DNA from: Phyto melanocephala
Taxonomy: Eukaryota; Arthropoda; Insecta; Diptera; Rhinophoridae
Direction: 5' to 3'
Length of the DNA: 64,000 nt
NCBI GenBank assembly: GCA_941918925.1
Contig: OW799234.1
Coordinates: 122,411,395-122,475,394 of the forward strand
The position numbers and the translations under genes were made by a program. The stretch's first letter is position 1. Each line of letters begins with the position of its first letter. Below are positions 10,289 to 20,815 of the stretch, one piece after another. Below the pieces are notes generated by a model, which had not been told where the DNA came from, did no database searches, and was given only the letters and a program-made list of their open reading frames with translations.

Positions 10289-11815
10289 AACAAGTAACAG
10301 TGCTATATTCGGCCGTGCCGAATCTTATATACCCTTCACAACGTGTAGTCATACAATAACAATTGTTTGTATCACCATTAATCTCATATAAAATACGTAT
10401 ATACATGTAAAAAACATACAAAAAAAAAAAAAATTACAAAAAAATATATTAACAAGTAAGAGTGCTATATTCGGCCGTGCCGAATCTTTTATACCCTTCA
10501 CAACGTGTAGTCATGCAATAAAAGTAGTTTGTGTCACCATTCATCCCATATGAAATACGTACATACATATAAAAACATACATATATAAAAACATCCCATT
10601 GTAAAATTATAAATTCACGTATGTATGTTAAAAAAACAAAAAAAAAAAAAAAAATTAAAAAAAAAAATTTTAAAAAAAAATTTAAAAAAAAATTTAAAAA
10701 AAAAATTTAAAAAAAAAAATTTTTTTTTAAAATTATATATATAATATATATAAAACAAAAAAACAAATAAAAAAAAAAATTAAAAAAAAAAAAATTTAAA
10801 AAAAAATAATAATAATAAAAATATAAATAATATATTAAATAAAAACTAAAAAAAAAATAAAAAAAAATTTAAAAAAAAATTTTAAAAAAATGGAAAAAAA
10901 ATTTTTTTTTGGCTCAGCTGGGATTCGATGCCACGTTTTCTCTAACCAGTATACACGTTTGTATGTATGTATGTTGTTGTTGTAATGTTGTTTTTGTGAA
11001 AAAAAAAACCGAGGTGGTCGTGGGTTTTTGCTCATATCTCAGTTGTTTATGTACCGATGTTTCTGATTTTCAATACCGATCTACTCCCGAATATTTCTGA
11101 TATTTTAATACATCACCCGAGTCCAAGCGATGTCGGGGGGCTTCAAAAAGTTGATTTCAACATACACACGGACAGACGGTCAGACGGACAGACTGACAGG
11201 GCTTAATCGACTTCCCTATTCATAAGCTTTCAGAAAATATATACTTTATGGGGTCGGAAATCAAAATTGTAGAAATTTCACACGGAATGACAAACCTATA
11301 TATACCCTTTTTCACTGTGTCAAGGGTATAAATATAAAAAAATAAAAATGTAAAAAAATTTTTTAAATTTAAATTTTTTAAAATTAAAAAAAATAATAAA
11401 ATATAAATAATATATTAAATAAAATGTTTTTGGCTCAGCTGAAATTCGATGCCACGTTTACTTTAACCCGTATGTATGTAGGTTGTTGTTGTAATTGTGA
11501 AAAAAACGAGGTGGTCGTGGTTTTTTGCTCATATCTCAGAAAGTTATGGGGCGATTGTGCTGAATTTCAATAGCGATTCATTCCTGGATATTTCCAAGAA
11601 ATTGATACCATATACAGATCTGAGGAACATATAGTTGCTTCTAAAAGTTGATTTCAACCAACACACGGACAGACGGCCAAGGCTTAATCGACTCCTCTAT
11701 TCATAAGCTTTCAGAAAATATATACTTTATGGGGTCGCAAATGAAAATTGTAGAAATTACAAACGGAATGACAAAGCTATATATACCCTTGTGCACCACA
11801 GGTGAAGGGTATAAA
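10289..11815 (-). mobile_element. DINE-like element split by a nested copy (10289-10450 and 11334-11815)
   Basis: The 3' half (hairpin, CACAACGTGTAGTCATACAAT, poly-A start) ends at 10450. The matching 5' half resumes at about 11334 with the A-rich core, TTGGCTCAGCTG and the CACCACAGGTGAAGGGTATA terminus at 11815. The two halves together make one normal-length copy, so 10451-11333 is a later insertion. Confidence 0.7.
10451..11333 (-). mobile_element. DINE-like element nested inside 10289-11815
   Basis: A complete copy runs from AACAAGTAAGAGTGCTATATTCGG to TTTCACTGTGTCAAGGGTATA, with about 280 bp of A/T homopolymer core. It belongs to the CACTGTG 5' subfamily and is very similar to the copies at 1669-2521 and 50034-50790. 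Confidence 0.8.
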
Positions 11816-11823
11816 AAACATTT

Positions 11824-11984
11824 ACTGCCTGTTCAACGATGTCGAAAGAAAACCCAAGCGAAATTTCATTCGTACAAATACGTTGAAAACAAAAACAAAT
11901 TTTTTGTTTTTGTTGTTGTTTTCAATATATTTGTACGAATGAAACATCGCTTGGGTTTTCTTTCGACATCGTTGAACAGGCAGT
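11824..11984. mobile_element. Long perfect-type hairpin (foldback element)
   Basis: The left arm ACTGCCTGTTCAACGATGTC... and the right arm ...GACATCGTTGAACAGGCAGT are reverse complements over about 70-75 bp with only a few mismatches. The loop is a short T/A-rich run around 11898-11910. The arms include GAAAGAAAACCCAAGCG and TTCATTCGTACAAATA. It follows directly after the 5' end of a DINE-like copy. It has the form of a foldback MITE, and if transcribed it would form a strong double-stranded RNA hairpin. No coding capacity. Confidence 0.8.
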
Positions 11985-12039
11985 TACTGTTATAACTACA
12001 TTAAGTGCGAAAACAGTATCAACAGTTGGCCAGAATTAA

Positions 12040-12370
12040 AATCAACTATTTTGATAATCTGATTATGAGTGTTCAAGCTCATTTGAAAGGCTTTTTTAAC
12101 TGAACTGAAGGTTTTTTGGTACTTAAAAATTTACCGTTAGATGTGGTTTGAGCGGATAGAGCTACTGTCCACACTGCTCGATACACAAGGTATTTTAAAA
12201 TAAAATTTTGAGTAGCAAATAATTTCCATAAGTTCGAAAATTAATTCGCCATATTTGTCAGCACCTGAATATTTTTTTTAGGTTATTTGAAAGAGCGAGT
12301 ATTTGTATTTGAACAAGCCCGAGACAATCCTTGAACTCAAGGCCAACATTGTTGCAGAGTATACCGATAA
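12040..12370 (+). pseudogene. Degenerate mariner-like transposase fragment
   Basis: Plus-strand frames contain VLKNLPLDVV followed by ADRATVHTARYTR, which resembles the second catalytic motif (FQQD.ATVHTAR) of mariner-like transposases. Further on come GYLKERVFVFEQARDNP and ELKANIVAEY, resembling the region after the third catalytic motif. Stops and frameshifts are frequent and the two ends are missing. The assignment rests on short motifs only. Confidence 0.5.
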
Positions 12371-12371
12371 A

Positions 12372-12430
12372 GAGTGCTGATGATGAAATCGTAGCTAGTG
12401 TCGAAAATGCATCACACTCGGCTAATATCG
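12372..12430. repeat. Short repeat shared with ~45194-45250
   Basis: AGAGTGCTGATGATGAAATCGTAGCT..TGTCGAAAATGCAT recurs at 45194 as AGAGTGCTGATGATGAAACCGTAGCTGGTTTCGAAAATGCAT. About 45 of 55 positions agree. Flanking sequence differs. It is probably a piece of an unrecognised repeat family. Confidence 0.55.
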
Positions 12431-12808
12431 AAATAGTTTTGCAATATTCTTGAAGAATTACAATATAATTTAATTTAATTTCAAAACACTTTAGAAAGTT
12501 TAATAATAAAGAAATGGCGAGATGAAAGTTTAAAAGTTTTTAAATAGCTTGGCAGCCCTGACATGGAATGCTGGTTTCAAAATTTAAGTAATTTTCAGTA
12601 TAATCTGGTAATTACGACTTAATCAAACAAGTTTTTAAACCAACACGCCTTTCTCACTAGGCAAGTCACTTGTGTTTATAGGCAAAAGGGGTAAGGTCGG
12701 GTTAAGAGGAAGAAAATTGCTCATATTTGAGTACACACTTGCCTGTACTCGGCAAGTACGAGCAAGTTTTTGTTGAGAAACCAAAAACAAAAGAGTAATA
12801 AAAACAAA

Positions 12809-13172
12809 CAAGAGTGCTATATTCGGCCATGCCGAATCTTATATACCCTTCACAACGTGTAGTCATTCAACAACAATTGTTTATGTCACCATTTATCTCA
12901 TATGAAATACGTACATACAAAACATACATATATAAAAACATCCCAGTGTAATATTATACATTTAGTTTACTTATGTGCTTAAAAAAAATAAATTAAAAGA
13001 AAAATTAAAAATAAAACAATAAAAATTTTAATAAAATAAAAATTTTTTTTGGCTCACTCTAACCAGTATACCACGTTTGTATGTAAGTATGTGTAGATAA
13101 TTGATAATTGTAGAAATTTCAAACGGAATGACAAACCTATATATACCCTTGTTCACTGTGTGAAGAGTATAA
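12809..13172 (-). mobile_element. DINE-like element, shortened, inside TIR element A
   Basis: The ends are AAGAGTGCTATATTCGGCCATGCCGAAT and CACTGTGTGAAGAGTATA. The core is reduced to about 360 bp by internal deletion. The same shortened copy sits at the same place in TIR element B (14205-14590), so the insertion predates the duplication of the host element. Confidence 0.75.
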
Positions 13173-13243
13173 TAAGTAAAAGAGAACGAAACTTGGGCAA
13201 GTCAGTTGCTGAGTCTGAACATAAAAGCAAGTTCAAAGAAAAA

Positions 13244-13934
13244 CAAGTAACAGTGCTATATTCGGCCGTGCCGAATCTTAAATACCCTTCACAACGTGTA
13301 GTCATGCAATAACAATTGTTTGTATCACCATTCATCCCATATAAAATACGTACATATGTATATACTGGTTAGAATAAATGTGGCATCGAATCCCAGCTGA
13401 GCCAAAAAAATTTTATTTTATTTTATTTAATATATTATTTATATTTTATTATATTTTTTTATATTTTTTTTTAAATTTTTTAAAAAATTTTTTTAAATTT
13501 TTTTTTTGTAGTTTTTTTTTATTATTTTTTTCTTATTTTTAATATTTTTTTTTTTTGTAATTTTTTTTGTTTGGTATGTTTTTTACATGTATGTATGTAT
13601 GTATGTATGTATGTTGTTGTTGTAATTGTGAAAAAAAACGAGGTGGTCGTGGTTTTTTGCTCATATCTCAGAAAGTTATGGGGCGATTGTGCTGAATTTC
13701 AATAGCGATTCATTCCTGGATATTTCCATGAGATTGATACCATATACAGATCTGAGGAACATATAGTTGCTTCTAAAAGTTGATTTCAACCAACACACGG
13801 ACAGACGGTCAGGGCTTAATCGACTCCTCTATTCATAAGCTTTCAGAAAATATATACTTTATGGGGTCGGAAATGAAAATTGTAGAAATGACAAAGCTAT
13901 ATATACCCTTGTGCACCACAGGTGAAGGGTATAA
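13244..13934 (-). mobile_element. DINE-like element inserted only in TIR element A
   Basis: A full copy runs from CAAGTAACAGTGCTATATTCGG to CACAGGTGAAGGGTATAA. The sister element at 14640-14680 has the uninterrupted site TTCAAAGAAAAATAAAAGAA, so the empty site can be read directly. Comparison shows insertion within an A/T-rich run with no obvious target duplication, which suits a Helentron-type mechanism. Confidence 0.8.
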
Positions 13935-14016
13935 TAAAAGAAAATAAAAAACTAACTTGAGCAAGTGACTTGCCTAGTGAGAAAGGGGTGCAATATAGAC
14001 AATTATTATAACGTAA

Positions 14017-14714
14017 CACCCCTTTCGCACTAGGCAAGTCACTTGCTCAAGAGACTTGCGCAAGTCTTGTGTTTATAATCGAAAGGGGTAAGTTGGGGTA
14101 AGAGGAAGAAAATTGCTCATATTTGAGTACACACTTGCCTGTACTCGGCAAGTACGAGCAAGTTTTTGTTGAGAAACCAAAAACAAAAAAGAAATAAAAA
14201 CAAACAAGAGTGCTATATTCGGACATGCCGAATTTTATATACTCTTCACAACGTGTAGTCATACAATTTTTGTCATGCAACAATTGTTTTTATCACCATT
14301 TATCTCATATGAAATACGTACATACATATAAAAAACATACATATATAAAAACATCCCATTGTATTATTATAAATTTAGTTTACTTATTTGTTAAAAAAAA
14401 TAAATTAAAAGAAAAATTTAAAATAAAACAATAAAAATTTGAATAATATTTAAAATAAAAAAAAAAATTGTTTGCTCACTGTAACCAGTATACCACGTTT
14501 GTATGTATGTGTAGATAATTGATAATTTTAGAAATTTTAAACGGAATGACAAACCTATATATACCCTTTTTCACTGTGTGAAGAGTATAATAAGTAAAAG
14601 AGAACGAAACTTGGGCAAATAAATTGCTGAGTCTGAACGTGAAAGCAAGTTCAAAGAAAAATAAAAGAAAATAAACTAACTTGCGCAAGTGACTTGCCTA
14701 GTCAGAAAGGCATG
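14017..14714. mobile_element. TIR element B (3-bp target duplication TAA)
   Basis: Left end CACCCCTTTCGCACTAGGCA and right end TGCCTAGTCAGAAAGGCATG form inverted repeats, flanked by TAA on both sides (14014-14016 and 14715-14717). The body is colinear with element A, including the shortened DINE-like insertion at 14205-14590. The two elements lie only 26 bp apart in the same orientation. Confidence 0.75.
14205..14590 (-). mobile_element. DINE-like element, shortened, inside TIR element B
   Basis: Counterpart of 12809-13172 at the identical position of the sister element. The 3' hairpin is mutated (ATTCGGACATGCCGAAT) and the right end reads CACTGTGTGAAGAGTATAA. Confidence 0.7.
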
Positions 14715-15029
14715 TAAGCGACAATTTATCGTAATTTCTTTTTTTTTGTGCAAATAAGTAGTTTGTATGTATTTATAGAAGCAGACGGCAAACGAGGCTG
14801 AAATGAGATATGTTTAAAATGTGTTGCGGGTGGGTTCTTATTCCCTACAAGTTGACGCCACTGTGTGCGTCAAAAATTTTTTGGCGTGGACGCTGGGCGA
14901 ATTGTGAGGTTGGGATGAGGCTGTGACAAAATGCCTCTAATCCCTTTGTTTATTTGATTTTTAATGGGGAGGGGCTTACGGCCAAATGGAGACACTACCT
15001 CCTGCCCGAGTCCCAGTGTTTTAATATGT

Positions 15030-16951
15030 TTATTTTTTTGGTTCTTGGTTATTTGGTTTTTTTGTGTTTAGTTTGATGACCTGAAATAAAGGAAAAATGG
15101 TGTTAATAGTATATGAAATAAGAGATAAAGTGGAACGATACATACTTACCACGAGCTGCATCTGTCCAGTAGTCCAAAAGTCCTGAAAATATAAAATTAA
15201 AAAGGAAAATTAATTTATTTAATACTTACGTGTGCTGCTCAGTGAATCAAGCCGATCGGCTCAAAATCGGCGGCTAGCCGCCGCCGGCTGATTTGCTTGT
15301 TTTGGCTTAAAAGCTTAACAATAGTCGCCGATTACTTCAGCTGCGCCGAAAATTTATGTGGCAATGTTTTTTTTACAAGTGCCGTTATTTTCTCATAAAA
15401 TTTTTTAAAACGTGATTAAAGGTAAAAAAAGAAAAATATGCAGAAAACTGTAAAAAGTTATTTTAAAAAAAATCAAAGTGAGGTACTCAAAGATTTATCC
15501 GATTCGGAAGATCCTGTTGTTGAGAAAAAAAGTGTGAAGCACTATCAACAACTACTTTTAAAAAACAAAAAAGTTAAAGAAGTGACAACAATTAAAACCT
15601 CTTCTCCAGCCTTCTGACGAACCTCAAGCCAAAAAGGAGGTAATTTTTAATGTAATATTTATCTTTAACAGACATGAATTTTTTAATTTAACAAAACAAT
15701 TTTAACAATCAAATTATTTTTAAGAAAACACTCGGAAAAGAATGCTAAATTTTCTTTCCGAGTCCGGTGAATGTGCCGTAAGAGACCCAATTTCTTTAGA
15801 AGTTCAAAAATACTTTGACATTCCGGTGTACGAAGCAGAAAGCCTTGACTGGTGGAAGGCAAATCAACAGGTACTATAAAAATATTAAATTCTAGCAAAA
15901 TCCAGATCGCTTTACTAGCCCTCACAATATTTTTTATTTTATTCATTCTATCTCAGCTAAGGCAAATTATATAGTAGTAAAGAACACAAAGTTTTATAAT
16001 TATATATGTAATAGTTCTCTATTTCATAAAATGCCACGCCTACTGTTATTTTTTAGCTCATTTTAAACTTATTCCTTTTGATTTTAGGCTTTTCCCAGAA
16101 TTGCAATATTGGCTAATACCCTTTTTGGTATTCCTGCAACATCAGCTTCTTCTGAAGTAGCATTCTCAATGGCTGGTTCCTGTATCACACAAAAAAGATG
16201 TCGACTAAATGTCTCCACAGTGAAAAAAAAGTTATTTATACACGACAATTTTCACATAATTCACCAACTATAAATACAAAATATGTAGACATTTTTGCTG
16301 CCTTAAAAATTATTCCTTATAAAAAATTCGTAAATAAAATCGGAATATAGTATATTCTAAACAAATCAAAACTAATTTTTATTGAACTTTTTATGTTATT
16401 ATATATATTTGTATATTATATATTATATATATTATATATATTCATATATCTTTATTGAACATATATATTACATATTTGTGCGATATGACGTGCATTTATA
16501 TAAAATATAATACATTTAGTTTGCGTTAACAATGAACAAGTTTTCTTTCAGAAAATTTTTATATTTCTAATTGTATGCGAAAGATTAATAGAGAAATAAA
16601 AATCAATTTTACTTGCATGTACAAGAAGTGGAATTTGCTTTATTTTGTCATTCATAATTTTAAATTTGAAGTAACTTCATGTATAAAAAATTAAAAATGG
16701 TGTAATAAAAATTTTTGTGTGTAAAAGCAAGTTTAAAGAAGAAAAAAAGAACAATTTCTGCAAGAAAACTTTTTTAGTCTAAACGCAGACTTAGTAGCAA
16801 AAAACAATAAATTTGTAAAATTGTTTCAAGCCGATATATAAGCCGCCGCCGAATCCTTATTGTAAACGCCGCCGCCGCCGAACAATATTTCCCACGCCGC
16901 CGCCGCCGACCAAATAGCATCGGCTTGGTTCACTGGTGCTGCTGCCGCCAT
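15030..16951 (-). CDS. Candidate tiny spliced gene, 33 codons, interrupted by a hAT element
   Basis: On the minus strand an ATG at 16949-16951 starts MAAAA; it is followed by the hAT target duplication and, across the element, by CAC and a consensus donor (C|GTAAGTATT, exon end 15230). A 33-nt exon at 15150-15182 has acceptor TTTTCAG and donor GTAAGTATG and reads DFWTTGQMQLV. A third exon begins at 15080 after TTTATTTCAG and ends at TAA (15030-15032). Joined without the hAT insert, the frame stays open through both junctions for 33 codons. No family is recognised. Alternatives are a 5' UTR or a spliced non-coding RNA with fortuitous frame. Two introns with clean splice signals are the main support. 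Confidence 0.35.
15240..16935 (+). mobile_element. hAT-family element with 8-bp target duplication GTGCTGCT
   Basis: Terminal repeats are CAGTGAATCAAGCCGAT at the left and ATCGGCTTGGTTCACTG at the right. The 8-bp sequence GTGCTGCT flanks both ends (15232-15239 and 16936-16943) without mismatch. Subterminal GC-rich GCCGCCGCC tracts occur at both ends. Length is 1,696 bp. It carries a shortened transposase-derived gene (15438-16273). The perfect duplication suggests a fairly recent insertion. Confidence 0.93.
15438..16273 (+). pseudogene. Truncated hAT transposase gene (dimerisation region kept)
   Basis: Three exons can be read. Exon 15438-15639 starts MQKTVKSYFKKNQ, has an in-frame TGA at 15615, and donor GGAG|GTAATT. 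Exon 15725-15870 includes KYFDIPVYEAESLDWWKANQ and donor CAG|GTACTA. Exon 16088-16273 gives AFPRIAILANTLFGIPATSA and SSEVAFSMAGSCITQKRCRL. Phases agree across both introns. The last two exons match the C-terminal hAT dimerisation domain (WWKAN, SAASERxFS-like). The BED finger and the RNase H-like catalytic core are missing, so it is an internally deleted, non-autonomous copy. Confidence 0.8.
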
Positions 16952-19207
16952 TAAATTCTACAATGTGTGTACCTGTCAAATCAATTTGTGTTCGTAGGTA
17001 TGTGTGGTTGAGCTTTGTTTAGTAAGCATATAGTAGAGTACGTTTGTAAAAGTAGTAAAGGACAGGGTTGTATTTTCATTCAAAAATGATGATATTTAAT
17101 ATTTTGAATTTTGAAAATAAAAGCTGAATGGGTTATTATCTTGCTAAAATTGCTGATAGCCTAGTACGATTTAAGATGATGATATAGAATTTATTTAGTT
17201 GAAAGAGTTTTTTTTAAATGGAATTTATTAGGATTTATGCTAAATGTGGTATAATTTATTTATTTATTTATTTATTTATTTATCGAAAGAATTTATATGT
17301 CCGCAAAATAATATACATAATTTATATAGGAATAGTGTAGCGGAAATTTTTTTTAGTAAATAGATAGGAATATACATATTGATTATTGGAAGGGGTAATA
17401 AGTTGGTTAACGGAAGAAAAAGAGGATATTTGATTTATTTTGCTTAACGTCTCAAGACGAAAAATCAATTGTTAAAGTTTAAAGTATTTCAATTAAATAA
17501 AATTATACTGTGCATATAGTTGTGAAGAATCTTGGTGGGAGTGATATACCAGTGAGGAAGCTTTATCCTGGTCGTATAAAGTTTTTTTTTGTGTAACATA
17601 GGAAAAATTTAATTTTGTGTTTACGTAAGTTTTAGTAAAAAGAAATATTTGATTAATAGTATATCAGAGTGATGTGTATTGTTTTCTTTGGTGAACCAAT
17701 ATAGCTGGCTAGTGTCTAAACGGAAGCGAGGGCAGGTGTCACGGTCCGAGACGACAAGGTAGCCAGGTAACAATTATATATATTTTGTTTAAATAAATGC
17801 GGATCAATTCTGTTCTAAGTGAGCAGTTATCAAGAAAATTGTGAAAGAGAGAAAAAGGAGGATTGATTTAATTGAACAAATTATATGAAAAAAAGACATT
17901 AATATTAGAATTATTTCTTATTGTTTAAAGGAAAAAAAGTCATAAATATAAAGTGAAAAAATAATTTATTTTTGCGCAAAGCTTCTTAACTTTATAGAAA
18001 AACAATTATGGAAATTTGTATTATATTTTTTTGTTAGTTTTTAAGATAGTGTTGGTTATTAAATAATTGTGTATGTTTAAGTGTCAGTTTTTTTTTTCTT
18101 AAATAAGTTAAATTATATATGTATATAAATTTTTTTTTATTTCAATTTATTTAACACAGTAATATTAAGCCATTAGTTGAAAATTTTTTTTTTGATTTTC
18201 GTATTTATTTTATAAAAAAAAAAGAGAAAAAAAATATAACATCATAATTTAGGCGCTCAAATTTCGGGTAGTAAATTTAGGTTAATAGGAATAAAATTTT
18301 TAAAAATTGGTAGACATCTTAGGGAGCTCCTTCAGGTTGTTGTTATTTTATGAGTTTTGTATAGTTGTTTTTTTTGTTTGTTCGGTTACCATAAAATTTG
18401 AATTTGGTGCAAATAGAAAAAATTTGAGCTCTAAAAGGGAAGAAAAGAAGAGATTTATTTAGGCGTTGTAATAAGTAATTTGAATATAATATATTATAAT
18501 AATATAAGTTTTATAAGGGTTTATTAAATTTAGAATTATAATTGTATTTATAGTATTGTCTATTTGTCTGTTTTATTTGTAATATTAGTTTTAAGAATTA
18601 TATAATAAATAAATATGATTTGAAGGTACATGAAATTACAATGTTGGCTTAAATTACATTAGTGATGGCAATGAAGATGATGGATAAGTAGAGTGGTAAA
18701 GGTCGGTCGTGCGGGTAATGGGTCGTAGAAGAAATTTGGTGGTAATACACTACGACATGGTTGGGTGGGCATGTGAGGCTAACATCTGTCTCAAAGTGTG
18801 GTCAGTCTGGGGTTGTAAATTATATAGTTTTGTTTTGTAAGTACCTTTTTTTTAACGTTGCTGTGCGAACCTGACGTAAGGGTTGGGACCCCCTGAGACT
18901 TCCATATGAGCCGGTGTACTCGTCAGGCCAACGTCACGTAACAAATGATGCCATTATTAAATCGAGTTAGGCTTGATAAAATTACGAAAAGTATCGTTGG
19001 TGCCATTTAAACATGAATAGTTTTTATATAAAACTATTATTTAATAAAATAGTTATATGTAAATCTAAATAAGTATTGGAAAAAGGGGGGAAAAAAATAA
19101 AATATATTATATTAAAAAAATTGCCTTCGTCACTTCTTGCGATATAATTACAAATAGGCTCGTTGGACATACTGGCGATTATCACAGGTTTTATATTCCA
19201 CTATCGT
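16952..19207. other. AT-rich non-coding stretch with GC-richer patches
   Basis: No open frame or recognised domain is seen. It has a (TTTA)n microsatellite at 17256-17283. Three patches of more balanced composition lie near 17700-17765 (GGTGTCACGGTCCGAGACGA), 18660-18800 and 18860-18960 (GACTTCCATATGAGCCGGTG). These could be remains of an LTR or other element, or UTR/promoter DNA of the candidate minus-strand transcript to the left. I could not match them to anything. Confidence 0.4.
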
Positions 19208-19262
19208 GCTCCCGCGACTTCGTCTGCGTAGTTATCGGGATTAAAGGTAGCATATGTATGTT
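19208..19262 (+). mobile_element. RTE-like tail fragment
   Basis: TCCCGCGACTTCGTCTGCGTAGTTATCGGGATTAAAGGTAGC is the 5' part of the tail seen at 8131 and 49453. The rest of the motif is absent. Confidence 0.6.
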
Positions 19263-19643
19263 ACATTATATTTTTATATGTTAATTAAAAAGCGTTATTA
19301 TTTTATTTAATAGACGTTTGCTTCCGATTATAGCTTAGAGGCTAGGTTACCAAAACATTAAATAAATAAAATAAAAATGCTATGCTTCCTAACGTTTTAT
19401 TAAATTATGATGATGAAGATCATTGAAGAATACAAATTTTTACAATATAATTTAAAAATGTTTTAGGAGTTTAATAACTTGGGAAAATGAACTCAAGCAA
19501 GAATAAAAGATTTACAATAAATTTAAATAAAAAGTTTAAAAAAAATTTAATTTTTAATAAGGAATAAAAAGTTCCATTTCACACATATTACTTTATTTTG
19601 TATCATGTACTTAAAAAAAACTTACGAAAATTGTAACACTGAG

Positions 19644-19894
19644 CAAGGCGAATTTATTTATCAGGTGGTGATAATTCTACAACAAATATAACATTAAAAA
19701 AACAACATAGTTTTTTATTGTTGCTTTCGACTGTCGATGTGTCAAAAACTACATGGTTTTTGTGTGTGTTTTTTGCGCGGGAAGGAGTAATCTATGTAAA
19801 CATAAATAATATTTGACAATTCAATCATCATTTTTGCAAATAAAAAAGTAGATCAGCTGCGTTGTCAACACAACCTGATAATGAATTCGCCTTG
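19644..19894. mobile_element. hAT-type MITE, 251 bp, 8-bp target duplication ACACTGAG
   Basis: The element begins CAAGGCGAATTTATTTATCA and ends TGATAATGAATTCGCCTTG, an imperfect inverted terminal repeat. ACACTGAG lies directly outside both ends (19636-19643 and 19895-19902). It is non-coding. The same CAAGGC..AATTC terminus occurs in the nested elements at 42230-42971, so they form one family. Confidence 0.85.
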
Positions 19895-20517
19895 ACACTG
19901 AGCAATGCAAATTTACATCAGGTGTTGTTACAAAACCAGCTGATTGTTTTTAGCTCGTTTTATTTTAATGTTTGTTTGCATTTAAATCAGTTTTAATGTG
20001 CGTTTGTTGAAAAATTTTATAAAATTGAAAAAGTTTGTTAAAAAAAAATATAAAAATACTAATATTTGTGCAATACTTATTGGTAAATAAGTAAAATACA
20101 AGTTGTAATGATAATAAATAAAATTTGTAATGTTTTTAATCCAGAAAATACAAAATGCCCGTTGTATATGTCACAGTGGTTTGAATTAAAAATACTTTGT
20201 AATTTATAAAAAAATAAACTTTTAATTTAAAGTAAACAAACAATTTGTTTTTTTTTTGTGTTTTGACATCCTACTGGCCTTTTTGTGCTTGTTGTAGGGA
20301 AGTGGTCACCTGAAGTAAACTCTCCCTACCCCACATCCAATCTTTGGCAAATATTGCCAACACAAGATATTAACGTGTGGATTGCATGAATATGTATTAG
20401 AACATATATATATTTTAACACAAACTGTCAAATCCAATTGAAAACAAATAAAATGTAACAACACTAATGTATAAGACAACGTCGCAAAAAAAAAGAAAAC
20501 AAAATATTAAAATTAAC

Positions 20518-20628
20518 ATGAATACGGCCCATAAGCTTGAATATTGGCAATTTGTTGCCGTTATTCTGCCGGCGTTATTGCTTATATTAAGACATAATAT
20601 ATCGTTCACCGAGATACTGGTGAGTTGA
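20518..20628 (+). CDS. Possible 36-aa membrane micropeptide or first coding exon
   Basis: ATG at 20518 opens MNTAHKLEYWQFVAVILPAL followed by LLILRHNISFTEILVS and TGA. Residues about 11-24 form one hydrophobic segment. The sequence CTG|GTGAGT at 20617-20625 is also a good splice donor, so it may be the first exon of a longer gene. It lies 190 bp upstream of the Mrd1 start on the same strand. The family is not recognised. Ordered codon choice and a clear hydrophobic stretch are the only support. Confidence 0.3.
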   Translation: MNTAHKLEYWQFVAVILPALLLILRHNISFTEILVS

Positions 20629-20815
20629 TAAAAAAATGTGTTGTGTTATACTGCCAGACTTAATGCAAATTGTTTAACGAACGAGATTGACCACGGTAAA
20701 AAATTTAAGTAAGGCATCTCTGTGAGTCTCACGTGTATCGTTTTTAGTACATAAACAATATAATGTGTTTATCTTTTAGTCATATTTTTGTAAAAAGATT
20801 TATTTAAAGTTTATC

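Larger units (their letters stand above)
12644..13990. mobile_element. TIR element A (3-bp target duplication CAA) carrying two DINE-like insertions
   Basis: Left terminus CACGCCTTTCTCACTAGGCA and right terminus TGCCTAGTGAGAAAGGGGTG are inverted repeats extending into GCAAGTCACTTG / CAAGTGACTTGC. CAA flanks both ends (12641-12643, 13991-13993). The non-coding body includes CTTGCCTGTACTCGGCAAGT. Two DINE-like copies lie inside (12809-13172 and 13244-13934). The sister copy at 14017 lacks the second one. A 3-bp duplication suits PIF/Harbinger or CACTA-like groups, but no transposase is present to decide. Confidence 0.75.

Noticed and set aside
18860..18960. LTR of a retrotransposon
   Set aside because: No second copy, primer-binding site or polypurine tract could be paired with it within the window.
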